Source of the DNA: Euglena gracilis
Taxonomy: Eukaryota > Euglenida > Euglenophyceae > Euglenales
Direction of reading: 5' to 3'
Assembly (NCBI GenBank): GCA_039621445.1
Contig: CP154956.1
Location: 72,414,914-72,478,913 of the forward strand
DNA length: 64,000 nt
A program made the translations under genes and the position numbers. Shown piece by piece: positions 10,248-21,170 of the stretch. Numbering within the stretch: position 1 is the stretch's first letter; each line of letters opens with the position of its first letter. The notes below the pieces were generated by a model that was not told the DNA's origin, made no database searches, and saw only the letters and a program-made list of their open reading frames with translations.

Positions 10248-10956
10248 TTACTGCCGTCCATGCAGCACCTCGTACAGGATCGTGCCGTGCTGCGCCTTGG
10301 AGTCGTTCAGCTTCTGCACAGCCCTGGGCAGGGTCTCCTCCCAGGTGATCGGGGCCTCGGCCTTCTCGCTCGGGATCCGCTTCTGCAGCTGCGCACCGAG
10401 GGACTCAGCCCGCCCGTTTGCCGCGTGGTGGTACGCCTGGGCGTAGGTGTGGCGGATCCGGTGGAGGCTGCATGCTGCACCACCACGCTCCTGCGAAGTG
10501 CGGCCCGCGATCACTCGTGACCACGCTTGGCAGCCCGTGCGGCGACCACCACCCTCGGTACATTGCCTTGGCCGCCGTGGTGGCGGTGAGGCCGCGAGTG
10601 TGGTGGGCCGTGGCCACCACCCACCCACTGTGGCGGTCGAAGCAGGCGGCGAACTCGTTGTACAGCTGCCGCTCGAAGTCCACCTCCGGCATCACGAAGA
10701 CGTCGATGCCCACCGACGCCATGAAGTACGGCGAGACGAGCGTCGGGCAGACCTTCTGCCGCAGCAGCTGGTGCTGGTGCTCGGTGGCCTGGCACACCGG
10801 GCACGTCCGCTGCAGCCCGCTGGCCACCTTCACCACCTCCGTCCGGTACGCGAAGACGTAGGTGCGGTCGGCCTCCCCCACCAGTCGGTCCCCGCCAATG
10901 TGGCCGGAGACTGAGTGCTCATCCCTCAGCACCTCCGCCAGCAGCCCGCTCGGCAC
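10248..10956 (-). pseudogene. Ty3-type integrase fragment (GC-rich element 3)
   Basis: The frame 10405-10956 contains the second half of the zinc-binding domain (CPVCQATEHQ) and the catalytic core: Asp in VGIDVFVMP, then DRHSGWVVATA and SDRGPHF with the second Asp. A frameshift near 10490 moves to 10248-10628, where YHHAANGRAESL supplies the Glu. All three DDE residues are present but split. The C-terminal domain and chromodomain are not seen. Codons are strongly GC-rich, unlike neighbouring elements. The orientation is opposite to the matching protease/RT block at 11.3-13.2 kb. Confidence 0.85.
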
Positions 10957-11282
10957 ACACCACCTCCGGGCCGAGACAGGCCGCCCATTCCACCAGCTGG
11001 AACCCGCTGGGCGAGCCCGGTCCGTCGTGGGTCTGGCCCCAGACGGGCCTCTGCGTCAACACGCATACCGCCAAGCCGAGTTCCGCTGCCCCTGCGAACA
11101 GCAGCGCCGTCCTAGGCTCCGCGCCGACAACCACCATCGTGCACCCGCCAAGCATCGTGCACCCTGCCGAGCCGCACAACGATCCACCCACGGAGTCCGT
11201 CACCACCGCCGACGACGAGCCCCACCCCCACGGAAGGCCCACAAGGTCACCGTCCGTCCGTGGCAGCCGGCCCTTCCAGGTG
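10957..11282. other. GC-rich gap, no recognised domain
   Basis: This stretch lies between the inverted integrase fragment and the protease/RT block. Several frames are open on both strands because of high GC content. None shows a retroelement motif. The head-to-head rearrangement junction of element 3 lies within it or near it. Confidence 0.4.
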
Positions 11283-11710
11283 GGCCGCATGGAAGGGCGG
11301 GGCGGAAGCTACCAGCTGATGCTGGATGTGGTCATCGAGATCGACGGCCTTGAGGAGTAGGCGAAGGCCCTCGTCGACACGGTGGCGCCGACATCGCTGA
11401 TCCGTCAGGACTTGTTCCCAAACGGATGCTTCCGCAGCAGCCAGCGACCGCTGCTGCTGCGGACCCTGAACGGCGACCTGCTGGCTGGCGGCAGCAACGA
11501 GGCTGACGTCCTCCTGGTGTTCAACGCGAGGAGTGAAGGAGAGAGGATTGGAGGAATGAAGAGGTGGCACAGCCAGGTCACCGTCCATGACGGTGATATA
11601 GGGTGTGACCTGATTCTGGGTTATCCCTGGCTGAAAGAGCACAGGCTGGACGTGCAACCCTGGGGGGATGCATTCCAGCTCCACGACGACCCTCGGTGGG
11701 ACATCGCCGG
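11283..11710 (+). pseudogene. Element 3 retropepsin-like protease
   Basis: The frame runs into a TAG at 11358 and continues as KALVDTVAPTSLIRQDL, then an open stretch with GGSNEADVLLVF and CDLILGYPWLKEHRLDV. This matches the Ty3 aspartic protease: active-site Asp-Thr, flap region, and the hydrophobic ILG-PWL motif near the C-terminus. The third active-site residue is Val instead of Gly (DTV for DTG), which should inactivate it. An acidic spacer rich in Glu and Asp follows to about 12020. Confidence 0.75.
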
Positions 11711-12024
11711 CACCGAAGCAAGCGAGATCGCAGCGCTGAGCACACGCACCCACGCGGCCGTCCGGGCCTGCAGCTCGGGGCCGTTGTCCTGCACGCCGTC
11801 CGAAGTGGAGGAGGAGGTGGACGCTGAGTTGAAGAAGATGAGACTCACCGTCAGGGCCAACGGCCCCGACGGAAACGAGGAGGATGAGATCCTGGACGCC
11901 GAGGTGGAGGCAATGGTGGTTAAGGTGCTGGACGAGGCGGCCAAGGAGGCGAACGAAGTCTGTGGTGTGGTCACGGCCGAAGCGGAGGAGCAGCACCCGC
12001 TGGCCGTCCAGCTCCGTCAAAAGA

Positions 12025-13190
12025 GTTCGAGGGCGGGGTCTTCTGCAACCGCGTCCACCGCGATCCGCCGCCCCGAGGCCAGCATGGGATGGCGGTGCTG
12101 CGCCTGAAGCCAAACGCCCAACCGCTGGTGGGCAGTGTGATCCACCTGAAGGGCTAGCGGCTGGAGGCGCTGCGGGAGAGGGAGGAGGAGTGCCGCCACG
12201 ACCGGGAGGTGGAGCCGGGGCGCAGCCCGTAACGAAGGGGGGGATACGTTGTGACTACGCGGTGACGAACTTGCAGATCATGGCGGACAGCTACCCCTTG
12301 CCCTTGACGGAGGAGATCGAGGTGGAGCAGGCGAAGTGTACCCTCTTCAGCACCATCGACTTGCTGGACGTGTTCAATCAGGTGGTCTTGGCGGAAGAGA
12401 GCCGACCGCTAACAAACGTCCAGCTGCCGGGTGGGCTGTGGCAGTTGCGTGTGGTCCCGCTGGGAATCAACGTCGGGCCGGCCCTCCTGCAGCTGGACAT
12501 CGACGCCACCTGCGCGGCGGTGAAGGCTCACTCACGGCCGTACTTCGACGACATCATCGTCAGTACGCGGCAGGGAGTGGAGGAGACGGACGAGGAGTTC
12601 TACCAAACACACGCCCGAGACGTCCGTGCGACGTTGCTGGCCTTGGAAAAAGACAGATGGGTCAGCGACAGCCGCAAAGTCAAGCTCTTCATGAGGCAAG
12701 TCTAAGTCGTGGAGCATGTCCTGTCGCACGGCAGGACGGCGACTGCCCCAGGCAAACTGTCGGCGGTGCAGCAGTGGCAGCTGTCAGCAGTCTCCGCGTG
12801 CTTCTCGGCGTCCGCAATCACTTTTCTGGCTACGTGAGACTGTACGCGGAGCTGGCGGCGCCGTTGCAGGAGGACCTGAAGTTGCCGTGGGAGCTGACCA
12901 AGGCGGGATCCAAGCACCCAGTGGTCTGGCCGGAGCAAGAGAAGGAGGCGTTGGACAAGCTGGAGAAGGTCCCCGTCGCCGACCTGGAGCCGACCTGTAC
13001 CACATGGATCCAGCCAAGCCGTTCGCCCTCCGCACCGACGCGTCGGACTACGCCATCCGAGCGGTGCTGGAGCAGTTCCCGAAGATCGACGGCGTGCTGC
13101 GGGTGGAGGACCTGAAGCCGGGGCTTCCGTCCCGGTGGCCTTCATGTCCCGGAAGCTCACCGAGGGGCAGCGCCTTCGGTGGGACGTCCC
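12025..13190 (+). pseudogene. Element 3 reverse transcriptase and partial RNase H
   Basis: RT motifs in order: an N-terminal segment with DPPPRGQHGM, FSTIDLLDVFNQVVL (motif A), VVPLGINVGPALLQ (degenerate motif B) and SRPYFDDIIVS (motif C, YFDD). The frame stops at 12703-12705 and the thumb and connection continue in shifted frames with LLGVRNHFSGYVRLYAEL. RNase H begins with FALRTDASDYAIRAVLEQ, continues to FMSRKLTEGQR, and breaks off at about 13190 in low-complexity sequence. It is inactive and truncated. The strand is opposite to the integrase at 10.2-11.0 kb. Confidence 0.85.
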
Positions 13191-13425
13191 TGGTCTTTCG
13201 GGGGTCTGGGTCCTCCTGGTCTTTCTGGGGGTTCGTCGCGTGCGCTCGGCCGTGCATCGCGTGCTCGTTCGGCTGTTCTGGGCCTTTCGCCTCGCGTTTC
13301 CTGTTCTGGCCTTGTTCTGTCGGGTTCTGGTTTTGTCGTGCGTTCGTCGCGTGCGCCTCTGTGTGCGTCGCTTGTGCCTCGCTGTTCGCGGCCTGTTCCT
13401 CGGTCGTCTGTGTGATCTGTGAATG
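13191..13425. repeat. GC-rich low-complexity junction
   Basis: The RNase H of element 3 ends abruptly here. The plus strand is built from short T/C/G words, with TCGCGTGCG occurring twice. The minus strand stays open and encodes an Arg/Asp/Glu/Pro-rich tail fused to the integrase end of element 4, probably by chance. It marks the junction of elements 3 and 4. Confidence 0.6.
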
Positions 13426-13429
13426 AAGC

Positions 13430-14900
13430 AGGGGTTTGTGCACCATCAACTTTCTCACACTCCTCTGACAAAAACGAAGTGTCATTGTGTTGGTCATGGA
13501 GAGAACTCCAGCGTTTCACTTGGGAGAACGAAACTTTCACCAAACCTCCCAATGATGGAGATGCCAAAATTTGCAAAGAGTTGTAGTGCACTTGAACAAC
13601 TTTGTAGGGTCCAAACCATGGACTGGCGATCTTTTCGACTTTTCTCTGGGGCCATCGAGACTTGTGGACCGAGAACAAATTTGTTCATAAACGGCAGGTT
13701 TCCGAACCTTGTTTTTCCGCTCCATCGCCAAACTTCTGACATGTTTCAACCTCAAACTTGCTTTTTCTTGAAGCAAAAGCTGTGCCAAAATCCAGTTTTC
13801 GACAGACGGGCTTTCACACGGCTCTCCAACACTTTGGAATTTACATGGAGATCGACCGAGGAAACGTTCCGATGGAGACATTCCTGTCGAATTTGAAATC
13901 TGGCTGTTCATCACAAAATTGACGTACGGCAGCAACTTTGGCCAATCTTTTGTTACCGTTTCGTGCACAAGACATCTCAATGCTTGCACAAACGAACGAT
14001 TTTCTCTTTCAATCAAACCATTTGATAAAGGAGGCCTCGGAAGGGAAAACGAAACCTTGATTCCGATTGCTTTCATGGCATCTTGGTAAAAACCGATACT
14101 TGACTTGAAGCGACTGTCATTGTCACTCAAACCTTCATTGGGGCGACCAAATTTCTCCACGCATTCTTTCAAAATCATCTTCAAGACTTTTTTACCCGTC
14201 ACTTCTTTGTGGCATGGGAGGTACAAACAAAACCGACTCAAACCATCCACAATGCACAAAGCGTAATAAAAAGAATTGAATTCATCAGGGGCGACAAAAT
14301 CAAGAAAAATGATGTCATTGCAAAGGGGAGGATTTGGCAAACAACCCAAAAGTCCACGATCGGCTTGTGCACTTGGCTTTGACATGACACACGTTTGACA
14401 TGAACCCAAAACATTCCGAAACAAACCGAACAAATCCTTTCTCGAGAGGGATGAATGGAAATTTTGGAGAAATGACCAAAGCGTACGTTCGGGACCGGGA
14501 TGACCATGAGCTCGATGTAGCCACGATGAAACTTGGGGAAGAATTTCCTTGGGAATGGCCCATTTTCGCTCACAAAAAAATTTGTCTTTGACCTTGAACC
14601 ACAAACAATCATCGATGACTTGAGCTTTCCATGGTTCCAATTTTTCCCGAACCTCGGCAAAATCGCTCGATGGGTAATCCAATGGAAAATTGAAGTGTTT
14701 CATCTCAATCGACAAAACTTGCAAAGAAAGATCCAATTGGGAGTCCATATTTTCGAATGCATCTTTTGCGAAATTTTCGAATTCAACGTTGAATTTTTGG
14801 TCAAAATGACTCCTTGACAACAAATCACACCACTCATTCTTCATTCCGGGTGTATGCACAGTCTTGATCTTGAATTGACCCAAAAAAAACAAAAACAACC
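13430..14900 (-). pseudogene. Element 4A RNase H end and integrase
   Basis: The 13537-14898 frame (about 450 residues) begins in the end of RNase H (MKNEWCDLLSR). It continues into an integrase with HHCC zinc-finger elements (HRAHGHPG and CQTCVMSK) and the DDE core: Asp in IIFLDFVAPDEF, Asp in LSDNDSRF, Glu in NGLIEREN. All catalytic residues are intact. A frameshift near 13600 leads to the C-terminal SH3-like part (WFGPYKVVQVHYNSLQIL, then VSFSQVKRW) in the frame that enters the low-complexity junction. No chromodomain is visible. This is the most complete integrase of its type in the window. Confidence 0.9.
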
Positions 14901-16165
14901 TCTCAATCTTTGATTCACGGGGGGTTATTTGTCCAAGAAATTCTTGAGGGCCTCATGATCACAAAACCAAACAACCGGCAATCCTTGCAAAATTCGACTT
15001 TGCGTTGAACAAATTAGCACACCGGCCAAAAGTTCTTGTTCAAAGGATGAATACCGGGATCTTGTGGGGCACTATTTCCAATTGCAATCCCCGATCGGGA
15101 CCAACCGGAAATCATTTGGGTAATTCTGAATGAGCAAACCTTCTTTGGACATACTTTGGGTTGCAAAACCTTGAGGGACTTGAGAGGGATCCAACGATTG
15201 CCATTGGAAAATCGTACCACCTCCCCCCCGGTCGGAGGGATCGGGAATGACAACCATTTCTCCACATGACCGTGGTACCCCAGGGGGCACCGCATCCAAA
15301 AGTTTTTTCTTGATGTCCTCAATGAGCTTTTCTTCTTTTTGGGTCCAAACAAATCTTGCATTTTTCTTGAGAAGATCGGTCAAATCCGCACTTGAAAATG
15401 TGAATGCTTTCACATGGCGACGAAAAAAATTGCAAGCTCCCAAAAAAGCACGGAAATCTTTCAAACTTTTCACTTTCAAATCCACCAAAGCTTGAATTTT
15501 TTTCTCACTTGGCCTCCATGATCCCCATAGAACCGAAAAACCCAGGTACTCGAGGCTTTCTTTTAAAAAGTCACACTTGGTCAACTTGATTCGGAGCATG
15601 TGCTTTTTCACCACTTTGAAAAGTTCCTCCGGGCGATGGTTGATGCTCCCACCCCGACATCACCGAAGAATGCTCCCACAAAACATTTCCTTTGGCCATT
15701 TTTCGGTTCCAACAAATTTGCAACCCTTAGATTTTCCTTCATTTCGGTAACCACCCTTTCCATGAGTTCTTGAAAAATTGCGGGGGCGGCTTGAATTCCA
15801 AATGGCATGCAATTCCATTGCCAAACTTGACCATTCGGGGTGACAAACGCGGTGAGTTCTTTTGCCCTTTCACTCAAACCGACTTGCCAAAACCCACTTC
15901 TTAGATCGAGTTTTGATTTCCATCGACATTGGGCCAAATTTTCGACCATGTGTTCCAAGTTTGGTAAAAATGCCGAATGACTTGTCAATGGTTGTTGACC
16001 TTTTTGTATTGGCCCACCATCCTTTTCGATTGGCATTCCTTCTTTTCCGCCAAAAATGTTGGAGAACAATGGGTTGGGGTCTTTTCTTTGGGGTAGCTCT
16101 TTACCAACCCACTTTCCATCAGCATTCACTTGTTTGTGAATTTCCATGGAATCATTTCCGCTCAT
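14901..16165 (-). pseudogene. Element 4A reverse transcriptase and RNase H
   Basis: The RT frame (15608-16165) shows KLDLRSGFWQVGL (motif A) and MPFGIQAAPAIFQEL (motif B). Motif C reads AFFGDVGVG, so the first Asp of the expected xDD is Gly. The same change occurs in copy B, so RT was dead before the duplication. A shifted frame (15072-15614) carries the thumb and connection (CDFLKESLEYLGFSVLWG, FLGACNFFRRHV) and the RNase H start (SDRGGGGTIFQWQS). The RNase H middle (VVWFCDHEALKNFL) appears near 14950 in another phase. Confidence 0.88.
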
Positions 16166-16692
16166 TGGCCAACTTTAGCCACGGATCACCCTCCCCTTGA
16201 ACTCATCCTTGAGTTCCAAATCACTCCCGGGAGAGGACCAAAAATTTGCATTACTTTTCAAGGAGCACTTTCAATTGGGGTTCCTTTTCAAAACGGGCTA
16301 GGTCACCTTGCAAATCACCATGAAGATTCTCGGTTTCCTTGTCAAAAAAACCATCTTTTTGTGGAACGGGAATTTGTTGCAAAAGCCTTTCACGCACCTT
16401 TGATAATTCTCCATCCGAAACGGTGAAGGGGGAAGAGGGGGTACCTCGGACTTCCATACCATCTGCTCCATTGGCTGCATTGAACTCCAATTCTTCATAG
16501 TTTGAAACCATCGATGGCGGCTTGTAGTCCTTTTCAGTGAAGCTCAAATCCACTTCAATTGATAATTCGGCTGCCACTTGAGTCGCACTTGAAAACTATT
16601 CCATCTGAAAAAAGTGAATCATGGGGCAAGGATGAGATTGGTGAAACGCGGGGAAACAACGGGATTTCATCAATATCCACTTGAATCTCCCT
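16166..16692 (-). pseudogene. Element 4A acidic linker before RT
   Basis: The frame 16251-16577 encodes a Glu/Asp/Ser-rich spacer with GADGMEVRGTPSSPF and SKVRERLLQQIPVPQ. It links the methylase-like domain to RT. Copy A has six A where copy B has five near 16610, plus an extra stop near 16690. In copy B the upstream part stays in frame, but a TAA ends it where copy A reads on. Function is unknown. Confidence 0.6.
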
Positions 16693-17250
16693 TTACATGC
16701 CCTCCACACTCACATTGGGGTACTTTTCCACTTCATTCACCAAATGCTCCAAATCCCATTTCCGACATTTCCTCAAAATCCACTTCACGATCTTGGGGTC
16801 CAACTCCGAAATTGGGATGCTTTTCGACTTGGAACCCAAAACCGAAACAATTGTATTCCATTGTGGGGCTGGCAATGCTTTTTCTTGAAAATCGGAACGG
16901 TACGTTTCCATGCCATTGGGGACTTGAACTTGGGCAATGGAGAGCTTTTCCAAAATTGGCCTCTAATAAGAATCTCCCCAATCCGGGCAAACCAAAAGCA
17001 TCCGGAGAGGTTCCATGGCCACCTTGCTCAAAACTCGGTCGAGGACCGAGAAACGGGGGATTCGCCCACAAAATGGAACTTTCCTTTTCTCTGATCCGAC
17101 TCCAATCGTAGAAAAATGAGTTATTCGCCCGGGTACAATACCGAGCCTCTTGGAAATTCCTGTGGTTTGCAAATAGGTCCACCTCGATGTCAGAGTCGTT
17201 GATTTCCAAACGAGAAAGAACTTCTTTTTTGACATTGGGGACAATCGTGT
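16693..17250 (-). pseudogene. Element 4A NPPF methylase-like domain
   Basis: The domain starts with EVDLFANHRNFQEARYCTR and reaches ILWANPPF near 17060, the signature of DAM/D12-like N6-adenine methylases found in some retroelements. A frameshift directly after NPPF, shared with copy B, moves to LLVCPDWGD, followed by a stop and then LEKLSIAQVQVPNGMETY to 16693. The similar PDW motif in element 5 supports the same fold. Binding of S-adenosylmethionine cannot be judged from what is seen. The domain may be a structural remnant rather than an enzyme. Confidence 0.65.
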
Positions 17251-18860
17251 AACTTTCCCTTTTGAAGAGCCGGTAAATCCGATGAATCATTGAACCATCA
17301 TTTTCCATCAAAGGATACTTTTTTCGTTCCAGGAGCAACTTGCAAGGGGGGGGGGGTTGTGTCAAAAGACCACCCACTTTTTCATTGGTCAAAACATCCA
17401 TGCCCAAAACGGCTTCAAAAGCGTTTGTTTGGATGACCAACGCCTCTTGCTTCAAAATGCTCTCCCCAAATTGGAGAGTGAGCTCGGCTGTCCCATCCGA
17501 ATAAATGACATCTCCATTTCCAACTTGGATGGGGACAACCATCGATCTGATGATTGCACCTGGTGGAACACATTTCCGGGCAATGGCACTTGTCGTTGCA
17601 CAACTTTCGATGGTGGCCTTGAGGGATGTCCCACTGATGGTCACATTGGTGATGAGGGATCCACCTTTCAAAATGTGGAGTGTGTCAATTTTCCTCTTTT
17701 TGGCTGAAACGGGTTGTTGTGTTGGGGTTTGTGAGGATGGGGCTGAACTTTTCTCCTTTGCTTTGGCTTTTCTTTCCTCCTTTTGTTTTGTCCAACATTT
17801 GTCCTCATAACGACATTTCTTCCCACAAAACTTGCACCAAAGAGAAAAAGAAAACTGAGGGGGTCTAGGTTGGTTGGGCTGACTTTGCACACCTTGCACA
17901 TGGGTAAAACCCTTGCCTTTGCCCTTGCCTTTGGCAGGACCACTTCCTTTGCCTTTCGGGTAAACTCCTTTGCCTTTTCCTTTGCCTCGCACATGGGAAA
18001 ACCCTGAAGGCTTGGAAGATGAAGAAACCTGGGAATCAACCATGGGCAAGTCTCCTTGGGATTTTGGTGGCTTGGGTGTTTCCTGGAGAGTATGCAGCGA
18101 AATTTTCTTTTGAAGATGAGTTTCCAACCAATCTTCTTGGGCCTTTTCCAGCAAGCAAACTTTCAATTCCTCATAAGTTTCTGTCCTCCTTTTGTAGTAC
18201 CTGTCTTGTCTCCACTCAGAAACCATCTTGGGGTGAATTTTCTTGGAGAGGTAGAGGTACTTTTCCTGGTCTCCCAAAGCTCCTTTGACATTCTGGCTGT
18301 CACCTCCTCAAACTCAACCAACAACCTTTTCACTGTGGCTGGGTCTGGGGTGGCTGAAAGGGACTGGAGATGGTCAAGGGAATCCCGAAGCGTAAGGTCG
18401 TTCTCGAGCTTCGGAAACAGTTGGGACAATGCCAGAAGCACTTTTTCAAGCTGGGGCTGCTCCTCAACAACCTTTTCAACAACCTTTCTGTACTTGGGAA
18501 CAACACATTGGATGAGCCAATCCAACTGGAAAGCTTCTGGGGCACTTTTCACACCGGAAAGACGCAACCAACGTTCAAACCCTTTCAAGAAGGCTTCAAG
18601 GTCCGAACCATCAAACGAAGGCAATCGGATAGGAGGGAGTTTGGCTGTCACAGCACTTTCTTTCAACTCCAAGCTACCCTTGAACTTCTCAATCCTCTTC
18701 TCCCAAAAAGACTGGGGTGTGAACGGGGAAACGAGAGGGGTTGACGAGTCCTTGGACTCGTGGTCGAAGACTCTGAGCTCGAGGTATTTAGCTTCTCCTT
18801 GCTGTACTGTAGAGTGGACTGATGCTCAGGCTCTTGTTCAGGCAGTGGTGACTCAGTCAT
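17251..18860 (-). pseudogene. Element 4A Gag and protease
   Basis: The likely ATG is at 18858-18860 (MTESPLPEQEPEHQS). Two frameshifts, near 18735 and 18270, lie in the capsid region, which has LPSFDGSDLEAFLKGFERWL, typical of Ty3 Gag. A basic linker rich in GKGKG repeats precedes a Cys cluster (CKFCGKKCRYEDKC), a variant zinc knuckle. The protease follows: active site IESCATTSAIA in copy A, where DTGA is expected, and VLGMDVL near its end. Copy B has IDSCATTS, so copy A alone lost the Asp. The frame from Gag to methylase (16733-18277) runs uninterrupted through a poly-G tract in copy A. Confidence 0.85.
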
Positions 18861-19152
18861 GGCGGCTCACAGGCTCACGCTATGGCTTTTCACACTTGAG
18901 ATGGTTCTCTTTCTTTGTCTCTCCCCGGGGTGGGCTTTGTCCGGCTGGCCTTAGCAAAAAGCTTTGACTGGGGGCCACCCACAAAGGAGTGGGTCAGGCG
19001 GGGTCCAGTCAGGCGGTCAGAGGGAAGGTCAGAGGCTCCTCGGAGGCTCTCTTCTCCTCTTGTTTCCCTCGGCGGTGTCGTTCCTCCGACGACTTCCGAC
19101 GACAGCGACGACCACGGGTAGGACAGGACAGCAAGTCGAGGTAGAGGATACC

Positions 19153-19164
19153 CCTCTGCTACCA
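19153..19164 (-). promoter_or_regulatory. Primer-binding site, initiator tRNA-Met type
   Basis: On the minus strand the 12 bases TGGTAGCAGAGG match the complement of an animal-type initiator tRNA-Met 3' end. Two bases separate it from the putative LTR end. It lies about 300 bases upstream of the Gag start, as expected for element 4. Confidence 0.7.
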
Positions 19165-19166
19165 AT

Positions 19167-19376
19167 TGTAAAGCTTTCAAACCTTCTTCTTGGACTCAGC
19201 TTGCGTAGGATCGTTGTTTTTTGAACACTCCTCTTCCGTCGTCCTTTTTCCAAATCCTTCTTCGTGGCGCTTTTACTTCCAATCTACAAGCATAAAACAC
19301 ATTGTATGACAACGCACCAAGGTCAGCCTGTGCAGAAAGGTAAGGCTATGTACACCAAAAGGTCCGACACATCACA
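19167..19376 (-). repeat. Putative 5' LTR of element 4, copy A (210 bp)
   Basis: Read on the minus strand it starts TGTGATGTGT and ends GCTTTACA, giving the expected TG...CA ends two bases from the primer-binding site. The only other copy in the window is in copy B (35901-36110). No matching 3' LTR is found, so the limits are inferred from the ends and the primer site. Confidence 0.55.
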
Positions 19377-21170
19377 GTAGGAATGTTGCTGGGTGTGTTT
19401 GGCAGGTTGGTGGGGAGGGGGGGCGTTGGGGAAGACTCCTTTGTGGAAGGCCCCCCCATGAAGGACACATGGGCCAATTGTGAAGTCAGGTTCTTGCACC
19501 TTTCTTTTATGAGCAAAGGGGGTCTCTTTCATCCACTGCCCAGGGAGGTCGGGGGGGGGGGGAAGGTAGCCAAAGCCACCTTTTCAATCAGTGGGAGTTG
19601 GGGTGGGGCTGGGAGTGCGGGAAAAGGGGATTGTGGCGACAGAAGTGGGGATGGGGCAGCGGATCGGGGTTCCTTTTCAGGGTGTTTTCTTGCACCTTCC
19701 GAGGGCTATCGGAAAGTCTTGCGGCGGGGGCTACCGCTTCTGAGTCCGCTGAAAGGGTTGGTATCCCGTCTGTGTCCCGGTGGGCTGTAGCCTGTTCGTG
19801 TGTGTAAAATTCTGGGGAGGTGTGCACGCCTTGCATTTCAAAGTATGCACTCGAGAAAATGGCCTGCAATGGAAAACGTAGAGCGAACAAGCCTCTGCTA
19901 CCAGTTTTCCCCTCCCGCCGGTTCGGTGACCGTGCGCGGAATGGGCTTCCCGGAAGCCCGAGTTGGGGGAAACAGTGACCCGGTAAAAATAGGCACCTTG
20001 TCGGCCGCCGGCTTTCGCCAGCAGCCAAAATTGCCAGAAAGTGCAAATTTCAAAATTGCGGGTAACAGCCAATCAGTTAAAAAAAACCGCGATTGAAATT
20101 AGAAGCGGGTCAAATTACTTTGTATCTTCAAATTCTGTTTTTTCACAGAACGTGAGGGGTTTTCTCCTTTTTTTGGCAAAGAAGAAATACATTGATTTGA
20201 TCAATCACTTTGTTCAATTGGAAATGGCAATTATATTGTTGGTCATTACATTGTTGGTTGGATTCATTGAAGATTGGACTGAAGGAGCCGAGCCTACAAC
20301 GCCGCCACCACCATCTCTTCCCCTACCGCCTCACCTCCTTACCACAGGTTTGCACATTTTCACTCGCACATTTCAGTTTTCACAGTTCACTTTCAACTGT
20401 TTACTTACGAGCTACCTTCAGTTTCCGACTTTCAGAGTTTCAGAATTCAGTGGGTTGGTCTGTGGGTTGGTTTTTCCTTCAAGGTGTCCAAGAGAGTGTG
20501 AGACAGAGTGAGTGAGAGAGACAGAGAGAAAGTGAGGTTTCATTGCAACTGTCAGATTTTTCGCTGTTAACCAAATTTTTAGAAACACTAAAAAAAACAA
20601 ACCTACGCGCCGGCTGGGGTAGGGGGAAACACCGGGGTGAAAAAAAGGGAGTTGGCCTGAGCCCAACAACCCCAAGAAAAAGCACAGGCCTACCACGGAA
20701 ACACCCACCCCCCTGCTGTCGGTGGTTATCCACGACGGTAAGAACCCCAGCCCGGGCCCTCAGCCCACCGGGACTCGCCGGTCACGGGGGCGACCGGCAG
20801 CGCACAAGGGGGTGCGCCGGCGAACAACACGTGCCCCCAGAATTCCCTTTTTCGGGGTCTTTCGATCCCTGAATTCAGCCAGAGCCTGGGTTCCGGCAGC
20901 CAAATAATTCAAAATTTGGGGGGGCAGTATTTTGGCCAACTCCTTGGGGTTGCCTCTGAAGCAGTAGGGGGGGGGAAGTCTGGTTTAAAATAAAAAATGG
21001 TAGCGGGGGGGAGGTTGCCGAAGAACACCTTCACCTTGCTTCCCAGCGCCGCTTGCTCTTCCTTTTTGAATTTCATTTGCTGCCTATTGCTGGACCTTCC
21101 GAATTGACTTTGTAAATTTCTTGGACAATTGGTTTCTCGAATTCAGATTGATATTTTGATTCCTCTTGAT
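19377..21170. other. Unassigned spacer with second primer-like site
   Basis: No gene is recognised. A second TGGTAGCAGAGG lies on the minus strand at 19892-19903, but the bases before it do not end in CA. It may mark an older element into which element 4 inserted. A GA-rich tract lies at about 20489-20535. A plus-strand frame around 20220 encodes a short hydrophobic stretch (IILLVITLLVGF), which I do not believe is a gene. A GC-rich patch at 20740-20840 has no recognisable identity. All of it is repeated in copy B. Confidence 0.5.

Larger units (their letters stand above)
13426..19376 (-). mobile_element. Ty3-like element 4, copy A
   Basis: The minus-strand order is putative 5' LTR (19167-19376), primer-binding site, Gag, protease, NPPF methylase-like domain, RT, RNase H and integrase. 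Protease before RT and integrase last is the Ty3 arrangement. The integrase end runs into the low-complexity junction at 13.2-13.4 kb, and no second copy of the LTR is found there, so the 3' end is lost. Sequence right of 14363 is repeated in copy B; the left part with most of the integrase is unique to copy A. Confidence 0.82.

Noticed and set aside
16733-18277. 514-codon frame as an intact gene
   Set aside because: It joins the Gag end, the protease and half of the methylase, but runs out of phase right after NPPF and has a mutated protease active site.
18056-18967. 303-codon plus-strand frame (also at 34790-35701)
   Set aside because: It is the antisense of the Gag gene of element 4, where the minus strand has clear Gag sequence.
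20180-20511. Small plus-strand protein with a possible membrane segment
   Set aside because: A single short hydrophobic stretch, no family match, no conserved frame end between copies A and B.
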